64,000 bases of DNA from Amphritea atlantica (GTDB taxonomy: Bacteria > Pseudomonadota > Gammaproteobacteria > Pseudomonadales > Balneatricaceae). The stretch covers positions 62,001 through 126,000 of the forward strand of contig NZ_JAHKQE010000014.1 of NCBI RefSeq assembly GCF_018860855.1, written 5' to 3'. Positions 37,788 through 46,321 of this stretch are shown here, one piece after another (the stretch's first letter is position 1; each line of letters begins with the position of its first letter). The position numbers were made by a program, and so were the translations under genes. The notes under the pieces were generated by a model. It saw only the letters and a list, made by a program, of their open reading frames with translations. It did no database searches and was not told the DNA's origin.

Positions 37788-40741
37788 TAGAGCTTCCAAT
37801 CGAATGAGATCTGACAGGTTTCGGCATTGATTCGGGCGAGCATCGCGTTAGAGTTCACCGAACCTTCGTTATCCTTAATGTAAGCAACGACAAGGCCATC
37901 TTCCCAAGGTTCAGCCGATAGCAGGTTATCGCCAGGCTCGCCTATTATTTCAGCGTTGAAAGTCGTTTCATCCGGGGCAAGACAGTAAAGGAAATGTTGG
38001 ATGGCTTTATCGTTTCTGCCACTGCCGTAGCTTAATTCCTTCTCACCAAAACCGACGATGCGTCCCTGAGAGGTTCGATATAGCTGTGTTAGCCCTTCAG
38101 GGGTTGTTAGTTGCTGCATGATAGAGCCGTCCTCGAGTGATAGTTTCGCGATGGAGTGTGCGCCGTCAATGCTATAGAACAGATTATTAGCTTCATCGAT
38201 TAATAGACCATTCATGCTGTCCATATGGTGATAAACCCGGCTCCAGATAGGTTCGCCTTGGGGTGTTAATAGCGCAGCGTATGTGCGGAAAAAATTAAAG
38301 TGCTGATACAGGTGCCCAATAACCAGTAACCTACCATCAGCTAATGGCTGCAGCTTATTGATACGTGATCGGGCGTAGCCGAAGTTCATTTCGTAATGGC
38401 CTAACAGATCGCCCTTGTCATTCAGTACTTCATAGGCGGCATCATTGTTATGGTTGCCGATAGCATAGATATTGCCGTTAGCGCCAGAGACTAAATCAAG
38501 GGTGCGATCTAACAGGATTGCGTGACCTTTGGCGACGGGTTGAGCATGTTCAAAACGTAGTTGCTGAAAGCCTGAGATAAAATCTTGTTCGTTATCTCGG
38601 TTTACCAGCCAGCCGGGTTCATCATCTAAATCGTTGTCGAAGCTATCATAGCGGATATTGGTGATGGTGAGTGTCTGTTGTCGAGACCCCGGTATCGTTC
38701 GTAGTAAGGCTAGCTTATTGTTGCTATTCCCTAGAAGGGTGCAGCCGGTGGTATCACATGACATGCTATTGAGGGTGGTAGAAAAAGGTGAGTCATCTAA
38801 CGTTAGGTAATGTCGAGATTCTATTTCAAAATCGGCAGAACGTTTTTCAATCCTCACATCATCAGCATTCGCTAAGATAATGTAAGCATGGTTATCGCTT
38901 AAGGCGTAATCGAGCGGTGTTAGATTGCCGCCACCAATGAGCGATGTCTTGGCAATCTCACCGGTGCGATTCAATATGGACGCGAGATAGCGGGAAACCA
39001 TACGTTTGGGCTTGGATGATGAATACTGTGTTTCTGGACGGAAAAGCACCAGTGTGCGATCGGGGTAGTAATCTTGTTTTTGAAAATCGTAAGCAAAGTA
39101 GCGATGAAAGCTTCGATGGCCGACGGTCTCCATAGGAACCGCAGGAATAAAGGCTTCTGGTTGACTGGTGATATCGCCTATCGGTTGTAGCCGAGTGTCG
39201 TAAAGTGCGGTTGCGCGTTGGGTGGTGAGTGCGTAGCTTTGCGATTGTATGATGAGTGACTCAAAGGTGCCTAAGATATCAACCTGTTCTAGTCGCTCAC
39301 CATTTTCGTTGAAAAGAGTTAGACGTGTTTTTTGGCGGCCATCAATAAATCGATTTTGCGCTAATAGTAGCTTGCCATCGTTAAAATATAGGCCTGCAGG
39401 TTTGTCGAGTATATTAAAAAAACGTTGTTCCCCGAGTGTTATATCCCAGAGCATGGAGCCAGTGGCGTCTTGTTTAGATAATTGATAGCGCTGCTTTTCA
39501 TTGGAATAGCGCAATACATAAAGATCATCCTGTGGTGAAACGGCTAACTTCAACGGGATAGTGGCTAAGGTATGGTAGTGATCAAATTCATTCCCAAAGG
39601 CATGTATCATGCTATAAAAAATATTGATGTCTGTTTGCGTCGCGGCACCGTTATCGATTAATAGTTTGGCCATCTCTAATGATTCCATTGAGCTGTAACT
39701 CAACGCGAGATCCATCGGTGATTTTCCGTAAGCTCGGACTTTTTTAGGATCAATGCCCGAGTCGATATAGTGTTGAACCAGCGCATAGTTATGTTCGTCA
39801 ACCGCGTTAGTAAATGGGTGGTCGAATGCACATTCGAGACCGAGATCAAATAGGACGACGCCACTCGGATCTGACATATCGCAATATTTTCGTAGGTGAT
39901 GCTGGAATTGATCGTGGTCGGGGTGGGTGATAGCCAGATCGAGGGGCAGCCTCTCTATTAAATCTAAAAAGTCCCAGCTGTTTTCCTCGGTATAGGGAAC
40001 AGCAGTGAACAGCGTTTGCATCATGATGCGTTGCTTGGGTGAGGCGCTATCGTAATCTACCGGATTAAACAGATTATCAATGCTTTCCGGGGAAAACATA
40101 TCGGGGTATAAAAGGTAAAGCTGAAAGTAGGCATCCCCATCAAGGTATTCATTAAACATGGCGGCGGCTTCTTCAGGGGACGGTTGGTAGCCTGCTGCCA
40201 GAATCTCATTCATTAGAGAGCTGTCTGACGGATCATAAAGGACGTGGAGCTTCTGAGGGTCGGCAAGTGGTAAGTGATTCCATAGCCACCATTGGACTTC
40301 ATCTTTATCGGTTAGATCAAGGGTGTTGGATAAGCGCACGAAAGCCTCGCGATCAACGATAACGCCTTTTTTCATCAACTCACTGGCTAATGAATGGTGA
40401 CCACCCTCCACAGCGGCGACTAAGGTATTATCGCCGTTAGCGTCGGGTAGACTGAGGTTATGTCCTTTACTCAGCTGATAAAGCTGATTGAGACGCTCGG
40501 CGTCGCCGTCAAAAGCTGCCTGAGTCAAGGCCGTTTTACCATTAGGCAGTAGGGTATGAGGATTTTCGGTTATCTCAGCTGGCGGCAGACTATAGGCGTT
40601 TAGGCCGATTTTCTTCGGCTCGTCCCTTGGTTGAATGTCTACCGTTGCTGAGGTCTCTATGGTGTTAGGTGTCGAGATTGACGTCGCGATTAGAAGGAGC
40701 AGACCGATCACAGCGAGTAGTGTGAGCGCGTTTTTTAACAT
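37787..40741 (-). CDS. large membrane-anchored ankyrin/beta-propeller-like protein
   Basis: A 984-residue protein with one N-terminal hydrophobic helix (residues 4-22), which is either an uncleaved anchor or a signal peptide. Ankyrin-type repeats occur near residues 68-132 (NGKTALTQAAFDGDAERLNQ, DANGDNTLVAAVEGGHH) and about 300-375 (GKSPMDLALSYSSMESLEMA). The C-terminal 600 residues are strand-rich with propeller-like units (LTPQGEPIWSRVYHHM, LADGRLLVIGH, GANGNIYAIGN). It likely displays a scaffold in the periplasm. No catalytic motif is visible and I do not recognise an orthologous family. Confidence 0.68.
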   Translation of the reverse strand: MLKNALTLLAVIGLLLLIATSISTPNTIETSATVDIQPRDEPKKIGLNAYSLPPAEITENPHTLLPNGKTALTQAAFDGDAERLNQLYQLSKGHNLSLPDANGDNTLVAAVEGGHHSLASELMKKGVIVDREAFVRLSNTLDLTDKDEVQWWLWNHLPLADPQKLHVLYDPSDSSLMNEILAAGYQPSPEEAAAMFNEYLDGDAYFQLYLLYPDMFSPESIDNLFNPVDYDSASPKQRIMMQTLFTAVPYTEENSWDFLDLIERLPLDLAITHPDHDQFQHHLRKYCDMSDPSGVVLFDLGLECAFDHPFTNAVDEHNYALVQHYIDSGIDPKKVRAYGKSPMDLALSYSSMESLEMAKLLIDNGAATQTDINIFYSMIHAFGNEFDHYHTLATIPLKLAVSPQDDLYVLRYSNEKQRYQLSKQDATGSMLWDITLGEQRFFNILDKPAGLYFNDGKLLLAQNRFIDGRQKTRLTLFNENGERLEQVDILGTFESLIIQSQSYALTTQRATALYDTRLQPIGDITSQPEAFIPAVPMETVGHRSFHRYFAYDFQKQDYYPDRTLVLFRPETQYSSSKPKRMVSRYLASILNRTGEIAKTSLIGGGNLTPLDYALSDNHAYIILANADDVRIEKRSADFEIESRHYLTLDDSPFSTTLNSMSCDTTGCTLLGNSNNKLALLRTIPGSRQQTLTITNIRYDSFDNDLDDEPGWLVNRDNEQDFISGFQQLRFEHAQPVAKGHAILLDRTLDLVSGANGNIYAIGNHNNDAAYEVLNDKGDLLGHYEMNFGYARSRINKLQPLADGRLLVIGHLYQHFNFFRTYAALLTPQGEPIWSRVYHHMDSMNGLLIDEANNLFYSIDGAHSIAKLSLEDGSIMQQLTTPEGLTQLYRTSQGRIVGFGEKELSYGSGRNDKAIQHFLYCLAPDETTFNAEIIGEPGDNLLSAEPWEDGLVVAYIKDNEGSVNSNAMLARINAETCQISFDWKL

Positions 40742-40840
40742 GTGATGCCTTAGGCTAGCTATTCGAGGAGATAAATCATACCCCGAATGCCTTGCCTTTT
40801 TATATTATCTAAGCCATTTTTGACGATTCAAATCAAACAA

Positions 40841-41407
40841 TTAACTGATTTCCGCTAATAGAGTTTTCGTGTTCTCAATACGTGCATAGGCAAAGGCGAG
40901 TGATGCCATAAATGCTGCATGGGTCTGTTGTGCGGATACGGTGATCCCGCTGAAAACTTGATCCCGAGTGGTACAAGCATCTTGTGCCACGCTGACGTTA
41001 TAGCCTATATCCGCTGCCGCTCTTACCCCCGCATCGATGCAGATATTACTCATTGCACCTACGACGATCAGGTTTTTAATGCCCAGTGAATCGAGGTCAG
41101 CTTGTAATGAGGTATTTTTAAACGAGTTGGCGGCATGTTTCAGTATCACCCGTTCACCATCTTTGGGGGTGAATATAGAGTGTATTTTGGCGCCTTCGCT
41201 AGCGGCCAAAAAGAACGGTGCATCGGCACTCTCAAACTCATGATAAACGTGAATCACGGGCAAATCCTGCTGACGAAACGCCGCCAGTAGTTTGGCGCCG
41301 TTAGCGGCCGCTTTATCAATATTGTCGAGTTCCCATTTACCGCCGGGGAAATAATCGTTTTGGTAATCAATTAACAGTAACGCTGTCTCTTTGTGTGATT
41401 TGTTCAT
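40841..41407 (-). CDS. isochorismatase-family cysteine hydrolase
   Basis: A 188-residue hydrolase with the catalytic triad placed as in the family: D14 (LLIDYQNDYF), K90 (ILKHAANSF) and C123 (MSNICIDAG), plus the cis-peptide-type GAMSN turn. The group includes nicotinamidases, N-carbamoyl hydrolases and isochorismatases; substrate cannot be told here. It is divergent from a GlxA-type regulator, the usual arrangement for an inducible hydrolase. Confidence 0.88.
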   Translation of the reverse strand: MNKSHKETALLLIDYQNDYFPGGKWELDNIDKAAANGAKLLAAFRQQDLPVIHVYHEFESADAPFFLAASEGAKIHSIFTPKDGERVILKHAANSFKNTSLQADLDSLGIKNLIVVGAMSNICIDAGVRAAADIGYNVSVAQDACTTRDQVFSGITVSAQQTHAAFMASLAFAYARIENTKTLLAEIS

Positions 41408-41524
41408 GGGTATCTCCTTGGTGAGTCATTCAGTTGATAGGGCTATTATCTAGCGGGTTCGCTTCGTATACTGCAGTCGTATTTGACATATTTAAGGCAA
41501 TAACTGACATATGGCGTTGTATCG

Positions 41525-42469
41525 ATGAAAACCATTAAGATTGTGATTCTGTTGTATCCGGGAGTGATGAGATCTGCCGTGGAGGGACTACGTGAGCTGT
41601 TCGAGCTGGCTAGCCGTTTGAATCCGGTAGAGCAGGGGGAACTACAGTTTACTGTTCGCTTATTGGATTACACCGAGCTAGAACAGGGTGAGGGGGCATC
41701 AAACGCGGAGTTGGATCGTCCGCAGGTGGTGATTCTACCGCCCTGTATTACCGATCAGTTTTACCCAACAGAGCAGCCGCAACTGGCCGTCTGGTTACGT
41801 GAGATGCACGGTGCGGGCGTTCTGCTTTGTTCGGTATGTGCTGGGGCGTTTATTTTGGCGCAATCCGGTCTGTTAAATCAGCGTCCGGCGACGACCCATT
41901 GGTTGCTAACCGAACGTTTAGCACAGCAGTTTCCAGAGGTGTTGGTCGACGGTAATAAAATTCTGATTAACGATGGCGATCTGATTACCGCCGGTGGCTT
42001 GATGGCTTGGTTGGATCTGGGCTTGGAGCTGGTGGCGCAGTTTGCGAGTCCGGCACTGATGCGGCGGTTAGGTAAGCAGTTGGTGGTTGATACCGCTCCC
42101 CGCGAACAGCGTTATTATCGCTGCTTTATACCGCCCTTCAGTCATGGCGATCGGGTGATACTTAAGGTTCAGCATAGTTTACAAAATACTTATCAACTTC
42201 CGCTCACGGTAAGGAAGCTGGCGCTCGATAGTCATCTGACCGAACGGACTTTTCTGCGTCGGTTTGTTCGGGCAACGGGCTATAAGCCCAAAGAATACCT
42301 ACAGCAGCTGCGTATCAGTAAAGCTTGTGAAGCGCTTGAAGCGTCTCTAGACAGTGTTGAAACAATCTCTCGGCGGGTAGGCTATGACGATGTCAGTGCT
42401 TTTAGGAAAGTCTTTATTCAGATCATGGGCCTTACACCGCGTGAATTTCGTGCCCGTTTTAGTCGCTAA
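41525..42469 (+). CDS. GlxA family AraC-type regulator
   Basis: The 314-residue protein has an N-terminal DJ-1/PfpI domain (about residues 5-185; LLCSVCAGAFILAQSG is the elbow region) and a C-terminal AraC HTH (about 215-312; LTVRKLALDSHLTERTFLRR and SRRVGYDDVSAFRKVF). It is separated from the divergent isochorismatase-like gene by 117 bases and probably regulates it. Confidence 0.9.
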   Translation: MKTIKIVILLYPGVMRSAVEGLRELFELASRLNPVEQGELQFTVRLLDYTELEQGEGASNAELDRPQVVILPPCITDQFYPTEQPQLAVWLREMHGAGVLLCSVCAGAFILAQSGLLNQRPATTHWLLTERLAQQFPEVLVDGNKILINDGDLITAGGLMAWLDLGLELVAQFASPALMRRLGKQLVVDTAPREQRYYRCFIPPFSHGDRVILKVQHSLQNTYQLPLTVRKLALDSHLTERTFLRRFVRATGYKPKEYLQQLRISKACEALEASLDSVETISRRVGYDDVSAFRKVFIQIMGLTPREFRARFSR

Positions 42470-42611
42470 AGGGAGATTCAAGGTTTGCATCACTTCAGTG
42501 TTGCGATAGGCTGGGGCTTAGAATTACATAACTTAATCATTAGGTTATCGGCGTATTCGTTGAGCGCTTATCAATATTCGATAGGTATTCCTGTTGATCA
42601 AAAGGATAAAC

Positions 42612-43085
42612 ATGCTATTTAAGGGCGTACTGCTGGGATTACTGATGTCTCAGTGTACCTTTGCCGCCGAAACGGAGATCCACCTGTTAGGGCGGTTTAC
42701 GTATAAAGGGACACCGGTGAGTCAAGCCGTGATATTAACGGATAAGCGGGTGACCGGGTTAGAGCAATGCCGTGATTTTGTGCGTTATCAAGTCCGAGGC
42801 ACTGAGCGGGGCAAAAATTACTATCGACATTATATTCGCGCGCAGCGTAAAGGCATCAATATTGTTACCCATTACACCTGCATTGAAACGTCGTTACAGG
42901 TGAGTCGTTGGAACGCCCATGATTTTTACGACAAGGTCTATTTAGTTGATCTACGTAATGGCCAACGCTTTACCCGCTATGCAGATACCAATAGTTGTTG
43001 GGCGGCGATACGTAAAGACCCAGACAAGCATAGCCGTAAGCTGTATTGCGCTAAAATGAATCAAACGCTATCACCTGCAGAATAG
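42612..43085 (+). CDS. small secreted four-cysteine protein, unknown
   Basis: The 157-residue precursor has a signal peptide (MLFKGVLLGLLMSQCTFAA). No lipobox is present. The mature part is basic and contains four cysteines (EQCRDF, HYTCIE, NSCWAA, LYCAKM), which allows two disulfides, and many Tyr and Arg residues. Domain not recognised. ATG at 42612 follows AAAAGGA; a TTG at 42594 is less likely. The gene is monocistronic, between the GlxA-type gene and the rpsF promoter. Confidence 0.72.
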   Translation: MLFKGVLLGLLMSQCTFAAETEIHLLGRFTYKGTPVSQAVILTDKRVTGLEQCRDFVRYQVRGTERGKNYYRHYIRAQRKGINIVTHYTCIETSLQVSRWNAHDFYDKVYLVDLRNGQRFTRYADTNSCWAAIRKDPDKHSRKLYCAKMNQTLSPAE

Positions 43086-43096
43086 CGTAGTTATGT

Positions 43097-43124
43097 TTGT
43101 GTTTTCTCGATATTCGCGTATAAT
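43097..43124 (+). promoter_or_regulatory. rpsF operon promoter
   Basis: TTGTGT at 43097-43102 and a perfect TATAAT at 43119-43124 with a 16-base spacer form a sigma70-type promoter. The leader to the rpsF ATG is about 98 bases. In other bacteria the S6:S18 complex binds the rpsF leader; I cannot confirm that fold by eye. Confidence 0.65.
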
Positions 43125-43228
43125 TTCGCCTCCCGTTGGCTATGCCATTGAGGGAACTCACTTTAACTCCTTGCTTTCTACCGTTTTTCGATGCGGCTGA
43201 AGGCTGTATAACCCGTAAGGAGCAATTA

Positions 43229-43675
43229 ATGCGTCATTACGAAATCGTTTTTCTGGTTCACCCGAATCAGAGTGAACAGGTTCCAGCTATGGTTGAACGT
43301 TACACCAAGCTAATTGAAGAATCTGAAGGTCAAATCCACCGTCTGGAAGATTGGGGCCGTCGTCACCTGGCTTACCCAATTAACAAAATCCATAAAGCTC
43401 ACTACGTTCTGATGAACGTTGAATGTGCTCAGGAAACACTGGACGAGTTAACTAACATCTTCCGTTACAACGATGCGGTTATCCGTAATCTTGTTGTACG
43501 TCGTAAAGATGCTGTTACTGATGTATCTCCAATTAAAGCTGCTGAAGGTCGTGAAGAGCGTCGTCCACGTCGTGAAGAGCGTTCCGATAAGCCTGCTGCA
43601 CCTGCAACTGAAGCACCTGCTGCTACAGAAACACCTGCTGCAGAAGCACCGGCTGCTGAAGCTGCTGCCGAGTAA
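43229..43675 (+). CDS. rpsF: 30S ribosomal protein S6
   Basis: S6 pairs with S18 on the 30S platform. The 148-residue protein shows [40 protein letters not shown] and [13 protein letters not shown]. After residue 105 comes an Arg/Glu stretch and an Ala/Pro/Thr/Glu-rich tail ending in Glu, longer than in E. coli; RimK adds glutamates to S6 tails in enterics. ATG at 43229 follows AAGGAG; upstream open codons to 43136 overlap the leader. Confidence 0.96.
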   Translation: MRHYEIVFLVHPNQSEQVPAMVERYTKLIEESEGQIHRLEDWGRRHLAYPINKIHKAHYVLMNVECAQETLDELTNIFRYNDAVIRNLVVRRKDAVTDVSPIKAAEGREERRPRREERSDKPAAPATEAPAATETPAAEAPAAEAAAE

Positions 43676-43707
43676 TCGGTTTAATTTTTATTTAGAGGAG
43701 ATATACC

Positions 43708-43935
43708 ATGGCTCGTTTTTTCCGTCGTAGAAAATTCTGCCGTTTTACCGCTGAAGGTGTTACCGAGATCGATTATAAAGATCTAGATACCCTGAAAGGT
43801 TACATTACTGAAACCGGTAAAATCGTTCCTAGCCGTATCACTGGTACTAAAGCTCGTTACCAGCGTCAGCTGGCAACTGCTATCAAACGTGCACGTTACA
43901 TAGCACTGCTGCCATACACTGACAGCCACCAGTAA
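43708..43935 (+). CDS. rpsR: 30S ribosomal protein S18
   Basis: A 75-residue S18 with KFCRFTAEG, the [18 protein letters not shown] segment and [21 protein letters not shown]. It follows rpsF by 32 bases, with an AGAGGAG site before the ATG, in the conserved rpsF-rpsR-rplI order. Confidence 0.97.
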   Translation: MARFFRRRKFCRFTAEGVTEIDYKDLDTLKGYITETGKIVPSRITGTKARYQRQLATAIKRARYIALLPYTDSHQ

Positions 43936-44055
43936 TAACGGTTAACTTACTGCACATTGAGACTGATTAAGTCGATGTGCATAGGTGATTAAACAAGTTT
44001 CAGCCCATAGATGTTTAGCATCGCTGGGCAAGCGTAAAAAATAGAGGTTTGCGAG

Positions 44056-44502
44056 ATGGAAGTTATCCTGCTCGAGAAAATTGGCAAACTGGGTAGCCTA
44101 GGTGACAAGGTTACCGTGAAGCGTGGTTACGGTCGTAACTATCTTCTTCCTTTTGGGAAAGCGGTTCCTGCTACTGCAGCTAACCTAGAAACCTTTGAAG
44201 CACGTCGTGCTGAATTGGAATCTGCTGCAAATGAAAAACTGAACAGTGCTCAGACTCGTGCTGATCAACTGAACGAAATCGAACTGTCTATCGTTGCGAA
44301 AGCTGGCGAAGAAGGCAAATTGTTCGGTTCTATCGGTACTTCTGATATCGCTGATGCGATAAGTGCTTCAGGTATTGAAGTTGCGAAAAGTGAAGTTCGT
44401 CTGCCAGAAGGTGCATTGCGCACTACTGGTGAATTCGAAGTTTCTATTCAGCTTCACCCTGAAATTACTGCAATTGTCGGCATCATTGTTGTTGGCGAAT
44501 AA
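44056..44502 (+). CDS. rplI: 50S ribosomal protein L9
   Basis: The 148-residue L9 has its N-terminal rRNA-binding domain with [18 protein letters not shown], a long connecting helix (about residues 41-75) and the C-terminal domain with [16 protein letters not shown] strong terminator follows 39 bases after the stop, so dnaB is transcribed by readthrough or from its own promoter. Confidence 0.97.
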   Translation: MEVILLEKIGKLGSLGDKVTVKRGYGRNYLLPFGKAVPATAANLETFEARRAELESAANEKLNSAQTRADQLNEIELSIVAKAGEEGKLFGSIGTSDIADAISASGIEVAKSEVRLPEGALRTTGEFEVSIQLHPEITAIVGIIVVGE

Positions 44503-44541
44503 GTATTGCTTTAATCTGGCGTAAGTCAGAGATGAGTTAAA

Positions 44542-44577
44542 AAGCACTGCGTAGTATTATACTGCGCAGTGCTTTTT
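44542..44577 (+). terminator. terminator of the rpsF-rpsR-rplI operon
   Basis: A long near-perfect stem (AAGCACTGCG on the left with CGCAGTGCTT on the right, about 14-15 pairs with one G-T) followed by six T, between rplI and dnaB. Confidence 0.9.
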
Positions 44578-44636
44578 TCGTTTTAGGCCAGTGCGATGGT
44601 GATACTGGTGTTTTGTTTGCTGAGGTAAAAGAGTTT

Positions 44637-46019
44637 ATGGATTATCCGGATCCCAATGCTGCCGATATGGAAGGTGTAAAAATCCCTCCCCACTCACAGG
44701 AAGCAGAGCAATCAGTGCTCGGCGGCCTGATGCTGGACAATAATGCCTGGGATGCGGTTTCAGAAATCGTGCTGGAAGATCAATTTTATCGTCATGATCA
44801 CCGGCTGATTTTCCGTACGATTGAGAAGCTAGTCAGTAATATGCAGCCGATCGATGTGGTGACTATCTCAGAGGAGTTGGATCGCACCGGTAATCTCGAT
44901 GCCGCCGGTGGGCTAGATTATCTGATCGAGCTGGCGCGAAACACACCGAGTGCCTCAAATATTCGCGCCTATGCCGAGATTGTCCGTGACCGTGCGCTAC
45001 TGCGTAAGATGATTACGGTGGCCCATGAGATCGCTGAGAATGCCTTTATGCCCGAGGGGCGTGCGGGTACCGATATTCTCAGCGAAGCCGAGCAGAAGAT
45101 CTTTCAGATCGCCGAAGACCGACCCAATGAAGGTGGGCCGATCGGTGTTAATCCATTGCTGAAAAAGGCTGTGGATAAGATTGATGAGCTGTTCAACTCT
45201 GAAGGTGCGATGACCGGTGTGACCACCGGTTTTGATGAGCTTGATAAAGCCACCGGCGGGCTCCAGCCATCGGATCTGATTATTGTTGCCGCGCGTCCAT
45301 CGATGGGTAAAACCACCTTTGCGATGAACCTCGTCGAAAACGCCTTGATGGCACAGGATAAGCCGGTGCTGGTGTTTAGTTTGGAGATGCCTGCGGATCA
45401 GCTCGTGACGCGGATGTTGTCATCCTTAGGACGGATTAATCAGACTAAGGTGCGTTCCGGTAAGTTGGAAGAGGATGATTGGCCGCGTTTGACGACTGCG
45501 GTGAATATGTTGCGGGATAAGCCGCTGTTTATCGATGACACGGCGGGTATTAGCCCAACCGAGATGCGTAATCGTGCACGACGTATTGTTCGTGAACACG
45601 GTGATATTGCTATGATTATGGTCGATTATCTTCAGTTGATGCAGCTTAAAGGCGGTAATAGTGAAGGTCGTACGGCGGAGATCTCTGAGATCTCTCGCTC
45701 GCTTAAAGCGTTGGCGAAAGAGCTGGAGTGTCCGGTGGTGGCGCTGTCTCAGTTGAACCGTGCGTTGGAGCAGCGGCCGAATAAGCGCCCTGTGAACTCT
45801 GACTTACGGGAATCCGGTGCGATCGAGCAGGATGCCGACGTGATCATGTTTATCTATCGAGATGAAGTGTATAACGAAGACTCGCCCGATAAAGGTATCG
45901 CCGAGATTATTATTGGTAAGCAGCGTAACGGTCCTATCGGTAGCAACCGTTTAGCCTTTATTGGTCAGTTTACCAAGTTTGAAAACCTGGCGCCGATGGG
46001 TTATCAAGAGTACGAATAA
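44637..46019 (+). CDS. dnaB: replicative DNA helicase DnaB
   Basis: Hexameric helicase of the replication fork, 460 residues. N-terminal domain begins at PPHSQEAEQSVLGGLML. The RecA-like domain has TGFDELDKATGGLQPSDL, Walker A ARPSMGKTT (residues 219-227), Walker B MIMVDYLQLM, and the arginine-finger region DLRESGAIEQDADVIMFIYR. No intein is present. I chose the ATG at 44637 with AAAGAG upstream; an in-frame TTG at 44613 would add eight residues. Confidence 0.96.
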   Translation: MDYPDPNAADMEGVKIPPHSQEAEQSVLGGLMLDNNAWDAVSEIVLEDQFYRHDHRLIFRTIEKLVSNMQPIDVVTISEELDRTGNLDAAGGLDYLIELARNTPSASNIRAYAEIVRDRALLRKMITVAHEIAENAFMPEGRAGTDILSEAEQKIFQIAEDRPNEGGPIGVNPLLKKAVDKIDELFNSEGAMTGVTTGFDELDKATGGLQPSDLIIVAARPSMGKTTFAMNLVENALMAQDKPVLVFSLEMPADQLVTRMLSSLGRINQTKVRSGKLEEDDWPRLTTAVNMLRDKPLFIDDTAGISPTEMRNRARRIVREHGDIAMIMVDYLQLMQLKGGNSEGRTAEISEISRSLKALAKELECPVVALSQLNRALEQRPNKRPVNSDLRESGAIEQDADVIMFIYRDEVYNEDSPDKGIAEIIIGKQRNGPIGSNRLAFIGQFTKFENLAPMGYQEYE

Positions 46020-46075
46020 ACGGCTAGCGTCGCCATGTGATTGGATGCGGTTTTTCATGCCGGAGAGGATTCTGG

Positions 46076-46256
46076 TGTGGGAACCGCCTCTAGCGGCGAT
46101 ATTATGAGGCTCTATCTTGACCTAACAGCTATGATGCGGTTTGCACAGCTCACCGCATCCTACGGGACTGCGTCTTATCGCCCCTAGAAGGTGCTCCTAC
46201 ACCGACTGTCAATTACGGCTCCAAATTCCTCTGTAGGAGCCGCCTCTGGCGGCGAT
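46076..46256. repeat. REP-type elements in alternating orientation (BIME)
   Basis: Three related 25-base elements: 46076-46100 (+), 46177-46201 (-) and 46232-46256 (+). Each begins TGTRGGA and ends GGCGAT in its own orientation, with a GCCGCC-type palindrome between, the style of pseudomonad REPs. Together with the 82-base direct repeat they form a bacterial interspersed mosaic element after dnaB. Confidence 0.78.
46084..46165. repeat. 82-base direct repeat, copy 1
   Basis: Starts within the first REP and ends with CCGCATCCTACGG. It contains an eight-base-pair hairpin (GATGCGGT at 46133-46140 with ACCGCATC at 46152-46159). It differs from copy 2 at only two positions by my comparison. Confidence 0.9.
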
Positions 46257-46321
46257 ATTATGAGGCTCTATCTTGACCTAACAGCTATGATGCGGTTCGC
46301 ACAGCTCACCGCATCCTACGG
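46240..46321. repeat. 82-base direct repeat, copy 2
   Basis: The second copy, 156 bases downstream of the first start, with the same hairpin (46289-46296 with 46308-46315). Its right end supplies the TAG stop and final proline codon of the - strand dauA gene, so the repeat has replaced or extended the original gene end. Confidence 0.9.

Noticed and set aside
46020-46315. A CRISPR array made of the repeats after dnaB
   Set aside because: Only two long copies at irregular spacing plus inverted REPs; there are no regular repeat-spacer units or cas genes.
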